Source of the DNA: Bacteroidia bacterium
GTDB lineage: Bacteria; Bacteroidota; Bacteroidia; Palsa-965
Direction: 5' to 3'
DNA length: 64,000 nucleotides
NCBI GenBank assembly: GCA_023151315.1
Contig: JAKLJE010000006.1
Location: 62,001 to 126,000 of the forward strand
In this document: in pieces, positions 43,539 to 52,262 of the stretch
Numbering within the stretch: position 1 is the first letter of the stretch
How the letters are laid out: each line of letters starts with the position of its first letter
Program-made: the position numbers and the translations under genes
The notes under the pieces: generated by a model
Database searches by the model: none
What the model saw: only the letters and a program-made list of their open reading frames with translations
What the model was told of the DNA's origin: nothing

Positions 43539-44000
43539 ATGGCAGACGACGGAAGTACAGAAGGTTCAACATGGCCTATGCCGAGATTCAGATTCTCAGT
43601 AGATCTGGGCGTTGGTATGAATGGTGTTGCATTTCAGGAAGTAACGGGTCTGGAATCAGAGACTCAGGTTATAGAGTATCGTCAAGGTAGTTCTGATTTA
43701 TTTTCAACGGAGAAGATGTCCGGAATTGCCAAGTATGGAAACGTCACAATGAAGCGCGGCGTATTTGCAAATGACAATACATTCTGGAACTGGCACGCAT
43801 CAATTAATATGAATACGATTAAGCGTCGTAATGTGTTTATTAAATTGCTCGATGAAAACGGGAAGACGGTAGTGACCTGGCAATTGAACAATGCCTGGCC
43901 TACAAAGATCTCGAGTACCGATTTGAAATCAGACGGCAACGAAGTTGCGGTGTATACAATAGAGATTGCGCATGAAGGATTAGTGATTACCAACGGGTGA
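43539..44000 (+). CDS. Contractile system tail tube protein (gp19/Hcp-like)
   Basis: 153 aa. RFRFSVDLGVGMNGVAFQEVTGLESET and the following strands match the T4 gp19-like tube family used by phages, R-type particles and extracellular injection systems (residues 16-42). It forms the inner tube. It starts 51 bp after the sheath gene. A 33-bp near-identical copy of its 3' end lies at 50102-50134, 6.1 kb downstream. Confidence 0.93.
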   Translation: MADDGSTEGSTWPMPRFRFSVDLGVGMNGVAFQEVTGLESETQVIEYRQGSSDLFSTEKMSGIAKYGNVTMKRGVFANDNTFWNWHASINMNTIKRRNVFIKLLDENGKTVVTWQLNNAWPTKISSTDLKSDGNEVAVYTIEIAHEGLVITNG

Positions 44001-44219
44001 ATTGAACTCGGTGCAGGTCGTTCCTCCATTGTAAATCTTCAACGGGCGGGACGATTGAGTCACAAATCCGTTCTTAGGAATCCGCAATTCTCGCGGTTTA
44101 ACCATCCAAGTGAGGGACTCTTTCCGCTATCACAACCACTCAAAAGGTTTCCTTAGTGTATGCTGAAACATAGTGACGTATTATTCTTAATTTTAATGGT
44201 TAATAATAATAAAGTCCCA

Positions 44220-47200
44220 ATGAAAAAAGCGCTGATTGTAGTTCTGATGATGAGTGTGTTCGGATGTTTGTCCTCTTTTGCACAACTTTCAATTCCTTAT
44301 ACAAACAGTTTCGACACCGGTTCAGCGGTTGGTTGGACACATTACGCTGCATATGGTCAAGACAACTGGCAACTGGGAGTGCCGTCTTTTACTTTACAGA
44401 ATTTTCCATATTCCACACCGAATTGTTGGGGCACAAATCTTACCGGAAATTATTCCGGGAACTCAGGAATGTGTCTTCAATCACCTGCATTCGATTTTTC
44501 CTCATCGGCTACAGGAAACGTGTTGAGTTTCTGGCATTCAAGAGCACATGGAACCGGAACTGTAATGCGTGTTGAGTATTCAACCGATGGAGGAACGACA
44601 TGGACAACTCTTTATTCTACCAATCCTGCGCTAACGCGAAACTGGCATTCCAACTCGAACGGGTGGACGAGCTCCAACACACTGTGGAATCAGTCCTGTT
44701 ACAGCCTGAGCTTTCTCAATGGTCAACCGGATGTGCGCCTGCGATTTTATCTCACCAGTACAACTGCAGTTGCAGGTGGATGGCTCATAGATAATTTCTA
44801 TGTGGGGCCGGAGTATTTCAATCTATATCCCGCGCAAGGAGATACAATCTCACGTGTGTCAGCATTAATGCCAACGTTCAACGTAGTTACTGATTTGTAT
44901 TATTCGAATCAGTATTCCGCAACATTCGCTGATTCGATCAAATATTATCTCTCAGAAGACGCCATCTTCGACGCGGGGGATACTTTGCTCGGATCGTTTC
45001 TGCGCAATCACGCAGGGAATGTTACTAATTATACAAACGCACTGCCTGTTCCGCCGGGAATTCATTCAGGAGAATATCACGTTTTTATTGAAATGGATTC
45101 ACCCGATAATCTTGCTGAAGACAATGAATCCGATAACGTAAATTTTGCAATACTCATTATCGATTCAACTATCAATACACCTTACATCACTGCTTTCGAC
45201 GATCCAATGGAATTGCAATGGGATGTGTACGTCCTTGCGAATTGTTCAGTTCCGGATTATTGGACACTTGCTACTCCTTATCGACACCATCTTGACGGAG
45301 CGCATTCCGGCGAGCATGCATGGAGTTCATCAGATGCTGTAGTGAATTGGCAGAATAACGGGTGCGGTGGATATGTAGAATCACCGTTTATTAATCTTAC
45401 AACCGTTACAAATCCGGTTGTTGCATTCTGGTACACAAATTTCGGCGGTGGCAGTTGGATTTGGAATCCGAGTTACATTAGGTATTCCACAAACGGTGCA
45501 ACACCTGCCAGTCTATTGTTGGAAATGGATTATTATTCCGACAACGACGATTGGGATTATCAGGTGATTTCCCTGACCTCATTCGCAAGCGAGGAATATT
45601 TGAAGTTGGGATTCTATACTACAGTTTCATTTAATTCCAGCGGCGGGGCTGAAGGTATGGCTTTCGATGATGTTTATATCGGTCCCGCAATACCGGATGT
45701 TTCCATTGAAGGCGACAAAGAAGATCGATTCACTGCTGTAAATAATTCCGCAGATACATTGTTTTATTGGTTTGTCAATAGTGGTATCGGAAGTGTGACA
45801 GGAACGACAACTTATTTTTATTGGTCTTCAGATAGTATTCTGGACGGTAGTGATGTACTTCTGGGTTCCAAGACGGAACCTGCATTAACAGATACTTCCG
45901 GTGTATGGACATACTTCGCCTACACTAAGCCGACTAACACCGCCGGACGTTACTTTGTATTCTATGTCGCGGACAGTACGGATGTGATTGCAGAAATGAG
46001 AGAGTACAATAATCGTGGAAGTTTTATTGTTCATCAGGAAAACCTTGTTGCTCTTCCTTATGTAAACGATTTCGAAACACAGGTTGATGGATGGCGACAC
46101 GATGCCTCGCTTGGTGCTGACGACTGGAATTGGGGAGTGCCGACAGGATCAGTGCTTGATACTGCATTTTCAGGTACGAAAGCATGGATAACAAATGCTA
46201 ATGGCGATACACTTTCGCAGATGAGCCGTTGTCATCTTTACACGCCTGTGTTTGATTTTACAGCGATGACGAATCCTGTGATGGAATTCGATTTGTTACA
46301 TCATCCGTGGTTGCCTTCAAACTGGACCATGGCCGGAGGTAATATCAGTTATTCTGTGGATGGTGGTGCCACATGGACGGTGCTGGATACAACATCACAG
46401 TCGTTTAAAGAATGGTATTATCGTGAGGAGTATGAATCGTACGGCGGTATTGACAAGCTGTACTATCTTCCGATGACGAACCAATATCTTTTTGCAGATG
46501 AAGAAAGAACTTTTGTGCCTACGTTCGATTACCAGACACGTGCCACACGCAGGACGACACACTTTGTGCTGGACATTTCATTTCTGGCCGGTCAGGAGAA
46601 TGTGCAGTTTCGTTTTAACTATGCTTCGTTCAAAGCACAGAGTCCCGGAATACTGATCGATAATTTTTCAATCACGTCACCAACGGTAGATTATCTCGTC
46701 GACTATCAGAAGAATTTGAAATGGAGTGCACAGTCGGATTCCATCCGGTTCTACGTTGAAGTTCTTAACAACGGAAATTCACGTTCACCCGCTACAACGA
46801 TTAACTTCTATCTTTCTGCGGATTCTTTGCTCGATGGAAGTGATTTATATCTCGCTGCAGAAAACGTACCTCAATTGCGACCGGAGTATACGCATTTACT
46901 GAATAAGGAATATCCCGTGAGCAGTTGGGCCGGATATTCGTATCTGCTTATGCAATGTGATCCGAATAATCTGATTGTCGAGTCTAACGAATCAAATAAC
47001 ATTACCGCATGGAATTTAGGACTTAACGATACAATAGTTTATCCATATCTGAATGATTTTTCGGATTCAGTTATTGACGGATGGACATGGTATCATACTT
47101 CTGCAATCTATGAGCAGTATCGTTTCCGACACAAGAAGGTTATAGCTGACCCGGTTTACAATTGTGAAACGGACATGTGGTTCCTCGACAGAATTAATAA

Positions 47201-48260
47201 TATCATTTCACAGAATTCACAGATTCCGCGTTTTTATCTCGAATCACCTGTATTCGATTTTACAGGTTGCGGAGAAGTGGAACTTGAATTTGATTTGCTC
47301 TGTATAGGCAGCGGCGGTACACAGAGTAGCGGTGGTAACATTGAGTACTCCATTGATGGAGGAGATACATGGATTGTTCTGAATTCACCTTCAATTACAA
47401 ATGAGGTGAACTGGTATAACGGTTCAATGATTTCTACTTTGAATAATCAGGCAGGATGGTATTCGACTCCCGGAGACACCATGATGCATTGTTCTGCAGA
47501 TATTTCCTTTCTGGTAGGGCAGCCGGAAGTTAAATTCAGATTTACGTATAAATCCAAGCAGCTGAATACGAACCCGGGCGTACAGGGTATGCGTGTAGAT
47601 AATTTCAGCGTAAATACTTTTACTGTTGATTACGTGGCTACCGTCCCTCCGGCCACCGTTGTAAATACTCCGGTAGCGCAACCATTCGTCTCTATCACGT
47701 ACGACATTCTGAATACCGGATCGGGTAACGGACAGAGTACATACACGAAATTATATTGGTCTACGGACACGATTCTTGATTCCGGAGATTCGTTGCTCTA
47801 TAATTATCTGGAGTCACCGATTCCATCGGGAGGCAACATTTCCAGTGCGCGAAATATATACTATCCGCAACCGGTATCACAGATGGTTTACTATCTGTTC
47901 TATTATACCGATAGTGACAGTGCGCTTGCTGAATTGTCTGAAACAAACAACATCACATATTTTGAGATTCATTTTGATTCGTTGAACATTGGTATTCCTG
48001 AAAATCAGAATCAGAATTATGCAACTCTTAATTCCCGTGGTTCGGAATTGTATATTACTACTGATTTTGTTGCACAAACCGGTGCTGAAGTGCAGGTGTT
48101 CGACTCGCGAGGCGTAATGGTGTATTCTTCAGAATTTGTGTTCGATCAAGGCAGAAGTGAAACACCTCTTCTCGTGGGTTTGTCTTCCGGTCTCTATAGT
48201 ATGCAACTGATTGATGACAAGGGAAGAATTTACTCCGATCAAACTATATTAATTCAATAA
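44220..48260 (+). CDS. Large T9SS-exported protein: four MAM-like plus CARDB-like units
   Basis: 1346 aa from MKKALIVVLMM (the longer ORF from 44160 has no signal character ahead). Signal peptide ends FGCLSSFAQ. Four repeats follow: a MAM/choice-of-anchor-J-like domain (openers such as GWTHYAAYGQDNWQLGVPS, near 32-205, 315-480, 610-830 and 960-1150) and a CARDB-like beta-sandwich (IEMDSPDNLAEDNESDNV; CDPNNLIVESNESNNI; YTDSDSALAELSETNNI). The last 75 residues are a T9SS type A sorting domain (VQVFDSRGVMVYSSEF, GLYSMQLID). It is expected to be exported through the type IX system and attached or released at the cell surface; adhesion is likely. The next gene starts 3 bp later. Confidence 0.88.
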   Translation: MKKALIVVLMMSVFGCLSSFAQLSIPYTNSFDTGSAVGWTHYAAYGQDNWQLGVPSFTLQNFPYSTPNCWGTNLTGNYSGNSGMCLQSPAFDFSSSATGNVLSFWHSRAHGTGTVMRVEYSTDGGTTWTTLYSTNPALTRNWHSNSNGWTSSNTLWNQSCYSLSFLNGQPDVRLRFYLTSTTAVAGGWLIDNFYVGPEYFNLYPAQGDTISRVSALMPTFNVVTDLYYSNQYSATFADSIKYYLSEDAIFDAGDTLLGSFLRNHAGNVTNYTNALPVPPGIHSGEYHVFIEMDSPDNLAEDNESDNVNFAILIIDSTINTPYITAFDDPMELQWDVYVLANCSVPDYWTLATPYRHHLDGAHSGEHAWSSSDAVVNWQNNGCGGYVESPFINLTTVTNPVVAFWYTNFGGGSWIWNPSYIRYSTNGATPASLLLEMDYYSDNDDWDYQVISLTSFASEEYLKLGFYTTVSFNSSGGAEGMAFDDVYIGPAIPDVSIEGDKEDRFTAVNNSADTLFYWFVNSGIGSVTGTTTYFYWSSDSILDGSDVLLGSKTEPALTDTSGVWTYFAYTKPTNTAGRYFVFYVADSTDVIAEMREYNNRGSFIVHQENLVALPYVNDFETQVDGWRHDASLGADDWNWGVPTGSVLDTAFSGTKAWITNANGDTLSQMSRCHLYTPVFDFTAMTNPVMEFDLLHHPWLPSNWTMAGGNISYSVDGGATWTVLDTTSQSFKEWYYREEYESYGGIDKLYYLPMTNQYLFADEERTFVPTFDYQTRATRRTTHFVLDISFLAGQENVQFRFNYASFKAQSPGILIDNFSITSPTVDYLVDYQKNLKWSAQSDSIRFYVEVLNNGNSRSPATTINFYLSADSLLDGSDLYLAAENVPQLRPEYTHLLNKEYPVSSWAGYSYLLMQCDPNNLIVESNESNNITAWNLGLNDTIVYPYLNDFSDSVIDGWTWYHTSAIYEQYRFRHKKVIADPVYNCETDMWFLDRINNIISQNSQIPRFYLESPVFDFTGCGEVELEFDLLCIGSGGTQSSGGNIEYSIDGGDTWIVLNSPSITNEVNWYNGSMISTLNNQAGWYSTPGDTMMHCSADISFLVGQPEVKFRFTYKSKQLNTNPGVQGMRVDNFSVNTFTVDYVATVPPATVVNTPVAQPFVSITYDILNTGSGNGQSTYTKLYWSTDTILDSGDSLLYNYLESPIPSGGNISSARNIYYPQPVSQMVYYLFYYTDSDSALAELSETNNITYFEIHFDSLNIGIPENQNQNYATLNSRGSELYITTDFVAQTGAEVQVFDSRGVMVYSSEFVFDQGRSETPLLVGLSSGLYSMQLIDDKGRIYSDQTILIQ

Positions 48261-48263
48261 AAT

Positions 48264-49952
48264 ATGCGCGCTGTTTTAGGTTTTGTGTTCTGTATTCTTT
48301 TTCAGACATCAATTTCATACGGTCAGTGTAGTTTTTATCAGCCGCGCCAATTGGAGAATGGAGCATTATCCGACCTTGATCTGTACAGTGCATTCGCTGT
48401 AGATTCGGCCGGTCGTGTTTATAATGCGCAGACATACTCCGGTACAGTTGATCTGGGTCAGGGTTTTACAGTAAGCGGGCTGGGGAGTTTTATTTGTGGC
48501 TACGAGAATGGAGATCCATTCTGGATTAAGAAGATCGGCGGAAATAATGTGGTGTGTGACATACAGGTAGATGAATCAGGAAACATTTTTGTCAGCGGAG
48601 GATTTAAAGGCGCACTGACTGTAGATCAGACAACTGTTGCTGGGGTGCTTCTCAATATGCAGACATTCGTGATGAAATTCGATAGTAATCAGGTGTTGCA
48701 ATGGATACGTATTTCGGGCGGCAACAACTCTGCCCAGGCAGATATAGATAATGATTTCGCGGAGCACATTACTCCCGATGAGAACGGCGGCTGTTTTGTG
48801 ACTATTCATTATAAGCAACGCTTTGAAATCGGGAGTTATACTGTAAGTGCAAGTGCATCCAGCATAACCAAAAACGCTGTGGTTTTGCATTATGATCTTG
48901 CCGGTAATATTACATGGCTCAGACGTGTTTATGAAGTTGACGGTGCAACTATGGCGCCGCAAATTACCAGTGACAAACAAGGCGGAGCCTACATGGTTTG
49001 TACAGTGATCGGTAATTTACGTTTGGACAGTATTGTGTTTCCCGGTATTCCAGACTGGTCAAGTTTTGCTGTACATATTTCCGGTGCCGGCCAGTATGAT
49101 TGGGCAACTCCTGTGAATTACTCTACTGAATCGAATGCGTTGTACTGTAATGATTCGGGGGAACTTTATTTCGGAGGTATTTTCCGTGATACTATTACAG
49201 CCGGTTCGTTGTCGGCTTACGCTGTAAACAGGCAGGCGGTTTATATTGCAAAAGTTAATCTTTCAGGAAATGTACTCAGTTTGGATGTGCCTGTCACAAG
49301 TATGACGCCAAACGGTATTATACATTTGAGTGATGATGGCCTCGATGTAATGGCTAATGGGTCAATGTATATTTCAGGTTACCTGGAAGCACCGGCGGAC
49401 TTCCAAGGCATTATCCGTTCTGATACTGCCGGAGATATTTTTGTCGCGCGGTATGACAATGCAATGAATTGTATGTGGGCGCGAACACTGGGTGGTCCTG
49501 GTATAGTTTATAGCGACTATTATCCGGATGGAGTGCGTGCTACGTCATGCAATAGTTGCATAGTCTCCGGCGGATTTTATGGAGATTTTCGGGTAGTACC
49601 CTTCCAGTTTAACGCACAGCTCGTCAATTTTGATTTTTACGTATTCGAACTCTTTGCGGGTAACGGCGCTATATGGAATAGCGGCGTCTTAGTACCTGAG
49701 ATGCAGAAGACATCCTCTGTTTTAGTTTATCCGAATCCGGCAGCGGAAGTGATTATGTTCAGTTCAAAAACGCACGAGATACAGGAGGTGAAAATTTATA
49801 ATGTTACCGGCGACTTGATTTACGCTGGTTACAATCCTTCCAATACAACAGTCTCCATTGAGCTTTCAGGACTACCTTCCGGAATCTATATGTACAATTT
49901 ACTCTTTAGCACCGGAGAAATTAACACCGGAAAGTTTATCCACGGGCTTTAG
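48264..49952 (+). CDS. T9SS-exported SBBP-like repeat protein
   Basis: 562 aa with a signal peptide (RAVLGFVFCILFQTSISYG). The body consists of SBBP/beta-propeller-like repeats (VDESGNIFVSGGFKG, DKQGGAYMVCTVIGN, DDGLDVMANGSMYISGYL). The C-terminal T9SS type A domain starts VLVYPNPAAEVIMF and ends GIYMYNLLFSTGEINTGKFI. It lies 3 bp after the MAM/CARDB gene, so the two are co-expressed surface proteins. No enzymatic motif is visible. Confidence 0.88.
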   Translation: MRAVLGFVFCILFQTSISYGQCSFYQPRQLENGALSDLDLYSAFAVDSAGRVYNAQTYSGTVDLGQGFTVSGLGSFICGYENGDPFWIKKIGGNNVVCDIQVDESGNIFVSGGFKGALTVDQTTVAGVLLNMQTFVMKFDSNQVLQWIRISGGNNSAQADIDNDFAEHITPDENGGCFVTIHYKQRFEIGSYTVSASASSITKNAVVLHYDLAGNITWLRRVYEVDGATMAPQITSDKQGGAYMVCTVIGNLRLDSIVFPGIPDWSSFAVHISGAGQYDWATPVNYSTESNALYCNDSGELYFGGIFRDTITAGSLSAYAVNRQAVYIAKVNLSGNVLSLDVPVTSMTPNGIIHLSDDGLDVMANGSMYISGYLEAPADFQGIIRSDTAGDIFVARYDNAMNCMWARTLGGPGIVYSDYYPDGVRATSCNSCIVSGGFYGDFRVVPFQFNAQLVNFDFYVFELFAGNGAIWNSGVLVPEMQKTSSVLVYPNPAAEVIMFSSKTHEIQEVKIYNVTGDLIYAGYNPSNTTVSIELSGLPSGIYMYNLLFSTGEINTGKFIHGL

Positions 49953-50101
49953 TACAATGCGGTAAATGATTGCAGAGGGTTACTTGATTCAATCTGCTGA
50001 TCAGATCTGCCTCAGAGAAAAGCATCTGCGGAGAAACCATGATTCTGGTATAACTTCACTATTAAACACTAAACGACTTGGCGGCTGAAACATTGTAGTT
50101 C
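49953..50101. other. Spacer between T9SS gene and tube-gene scar
   Basis: No gene or hairpin is evident. It may contain decayed upstream sequence of the tube-gene copy, but similarity beyond the last 33 bp is too weak to claim. Confidence 0.3.
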
Positions 50102-50134
50102 GCGCGTGAAGGATTTGTGATTACCAACGGGTGA
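50102..50134 (+). pseudogene. 3'-end remnant of a second tail tube gene
   Basis: 33 bp matching 43968-44000 (the end of the tube gene including its stop) with two mismatches, both compatible with EGxVITNG-stop. The rest of the gene is missing. The two T9SS genes lie between the intact end and this copy. Confidence 0.65.
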
Positions 50135-50206
50135 TTTGATCACGATGTACATCGTTTGCAGTAGAAAGTCTTAATCGTATCTTCAGGTTATTAATTGCAA
50201 TGACCG

Positions 50207-50932
50207 ATGAAGTCGTTTAATGCGCACATGTTCTCGCATCCGGATTTTCGGGTGAACGTAATTTCAGCCCTGCTGTTTGCGTTGAGTGCGCCGTTCAACA
50301 AGGACATGTTTCGCTTGATAGATCCGAACCAACCGAATATGGCAATGGCGGTATTCGGAGTGTGTCTGTTTCTGCTGACGATATGGATCAACTTTTCGCA
50401 GGCCGTGCATGTAAAGCAGATCAGCGGAAAAACGTATGAATCGGGTAACACGGTTGCAGGCGTACTGATTTTCCTTTCCATGTTTCAGTACTTCATGATC
50501 ATCTATTCATTTCCGAAGTACGCAGATTTGTCTGCTAGTGCAACTCATATTGTTTTGCCAACCCTATTCGGACTTGTATTGTTGTTGATGGGTTTTGAGA
50601 TGTATCTGTATTTCTCAGATCGCACTTCATTTCGGTGGATCATACAAGATGCCGCTATTTCCCGTAACGCATATATTTTTCTCGTGTGCTTCACCATCTG
50701 GTATGTGTGGGATATTCAAATGATCGCCGGTCCGGAGATGCACCGAAGCAGCAGGATGGATAAAATCATTGCTTACATCATTACATATACATTCACTGTT
50801 GTAACGTTCAAGCGCTATTTCAAAATAGAGAACGTGAAACGAGCAACAGGATGGCCGCAACGCATTCTCAATTTTCTGAGTTTCGTTCTTGCGTATGTGG
50901 TGATGTTGTTTTCAGGTGGTGTGATCAAGTGA
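50207..50932 (+). CDS. Polytopic membrane protein, 241 aa
   Basis: About six or seven hydrophobic segments: near 13-30, 44-65, 80-100, 112-132, 150-168, 182-200 and 220-238 (for example VFGVCLFLLTIWINF, IVLPTLFGLVLLLMGFEMYL and LSFVLAYVVMLFSGG). No transporter signature is recognised, and the function is unknown. It starts 72 bp after the tube-gene scar. The heptamer satellite follows its stop by about 115 bp, with a convergent lipoprotein gene beyond. Confidence 0.7.
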   Translation: MKSFNAHMFSHPDFRVNVISALLFALSAPFNKDMFRLIDPNQPNMAMAVFGVCLFLLTIWINFSQAVHVKQISGKTYESGNTVAGVLIFLSMFQYFMIIYSFPKYADLSASATHIVLPTLFGLVLLLMGFEMYLYFSDRTSFRWIIQDAAISRNAYIFLVCFTIWYVWDIQMIAGPEMHRSSRMDKIIAYIITYTFTVVTFKRYFKIENVKRATGWPQRILNFLSFVLAYVVMLFSGGVIK

Positions 50933-51046
50933 TGTGGTTGGAATCGGGGATTTACAGACGGTAGACTTTAGACCCGGGTAAATCGTGCTGCACTATGTGA
51001 AACTTATGCATTCCTATGTTACTACGTGTTTCAAGATGTGTAGTTC

Positions 51047-51165
51047 ATAATTCATAATCCGCAATCCGCAATCCGCAATCCATAATCCGTAATCCACAAT
51101 CCGTAATCCGCAATTCGCAATCCGGAATCCGTAATTCGTAATCCGCAATAAATAATCCGCAATAA
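51047..51165. repeat. 17-unit heptamer satellite (RYAATCC)
   Basis: Seventeen consecutive 7-bp units in perfect phase. Positions 3-7 are nearly always AATCC (three AATTC, two AATAA). The first two positions vary as AT, GC, GT, AC or GG. It lies between the convergent genes ending at 50932 and 51173, without coding sequence. It is a tandem repeat likely to vary in copy number. Confidence 0.9.
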
Positions 51166-51172
51166 AAAAGTT

Positions 51173-52003
51173 CTAACGCATCGTTCCCATTTTAGCACCC
51201 GGTAGAATGGATCTCATAACCGAGCTTACAATACTCACCTTATTGAGGTATTCAAATTCATCCCGCACCTGACTTTCATTCATTACTTCTGAAGTAGTTT
51301 GCGTGTTGTATTTACGTGTGAATACCTGCGCTCCTTCTGCTGAAACCTGCTTTACGCCGCAAACTTTTTTCGTCGTGCGATCGTAGAGCATTACCCGGGC
51401 TTCCATAGTTGCCGGCACCAGTGTTTGTGCGTGATAGTCCAGAGAGCCTGGATCGAACGACACATAGTGAACTACAACGATGTAGCGCATCTTTTGCAGT
51501 TGATTCGCCACCATCAGTGATCGTGCGTAAGAGGAGATACTTTCAACTCCGTTCGCGTCAGCCGGTTCTCCGTATTTTCGTGCAGGAGAACCTTTGGCAA
51601 GTTCCATCAGATCGAGATAACTGTCGCTCTCAAAGTAATCTTTCTTCATTCCCTTTGGTAAAGCTCCGCCTTTTGCAGTTGTTGAAATGTACATGGCATT
51701 AAACTGCGGATCCGGCTTTCGTTGCGGAACGGAATTATCTTGCATCAAGGGTATAAACCAGAGATGATCGGGAAGATCCACGAATGTATCTGTAACAGCC
51801 ATTGCCGGCATTGAATCAAGCAGCGTGTTGATTTCCGCATTCAAATCGTTGAGGCTCGCTTGCGCTTTCACAATTTCCGTTTCAAAAGCGGATTTGGCTT
51901 TGGTGCGTGCATCTTCCAACTTTTCTACAGGTGAACTGCAGGACGCAAGAATTAATGTAACGCTGAAAAGGAAAAGCGAAGTGTGTTGGCGAATTGATTT
52001 AAT
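51173..52003 (-). CDS. Lipoprotein of unknown function, non-standard start codon
   Basis: The frame with a standard alternative codon begins only at TTG 51919, but the same frame continues upstream into a clear lipoprotein signal: SLFLFSVTLILASCSS, with lipobox Cys codon at 51938-51940. No ATG, GTG or TTG precedes it before the in-frame stop. The best start is ATT at 52003 (IKSIRQHTSLF), preceded by CTT where ATG would be expected. The mature part has a coiled coil (EDARTKAKSAFETEIVKAQ), then an alpha/beta domain (RYIVVVHYVSFDPG). Either an AUU start is used or the gene has recently lost its start. I do not recognise the family. Confidence 0.65.
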   Translation of the reverse strand: MKSIRQHTSLFLFSVTLILASCSSPVEKLEDARTKAKSAFETEIVKAQASLNDLNAEINTLLDSMPAMAVTDTFVDLPDHLWFIPLMQDNSVPQRKPDPQFNAMYISTTAKGGALPKGMKKDYFESDSYLDLMELAKGSPARKYGEPADANGVESISSYARSLMVANQLQKMRYIVVVHYVSFDPGSLDYHAQTLVPATMEARVMLYDRTTKKVCGVKQVSAEGAQVFTRKYNTQTTSEVMNESQVRDEFEYLNKVSIVSSVMRSILPGAKMGTMR

Positions 52004-52262
52004 AAGTGTGTTGAGTAAATCAATCTCTTTGGTTAAATATAGTCAAATTGTGAAACTTTTATGCGCACCCTTCTGAGCATAAAACTTGGAAGGGAGACAT
52101 CATGAGTTACACAGATTTATCTGTGAGTGGAGCACCTGGATTTCGTTCAACAATTTTCGGACTTAAGGTGTTTCTGATTAATGCATTGGTAATTGCGGAG
52201 TCAGGTTTTCGGTATATTTATAGTACAGAAACTACTATACTAGTTACGAAAACCGATCGGGA

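Noticed and set aside
41925-44000. A complete prophage or injection-system cluster
   Set aside because: Only sheath and tube genes are present. No capsid, portal, baseplate or integrase gene lies in the window.
51047-51165. Heptamer repeats as a CRISPR array
   Set aside because: The unit is 7 bp with no spacers, and no cas genes lie nearby. It is a tandem satellite.
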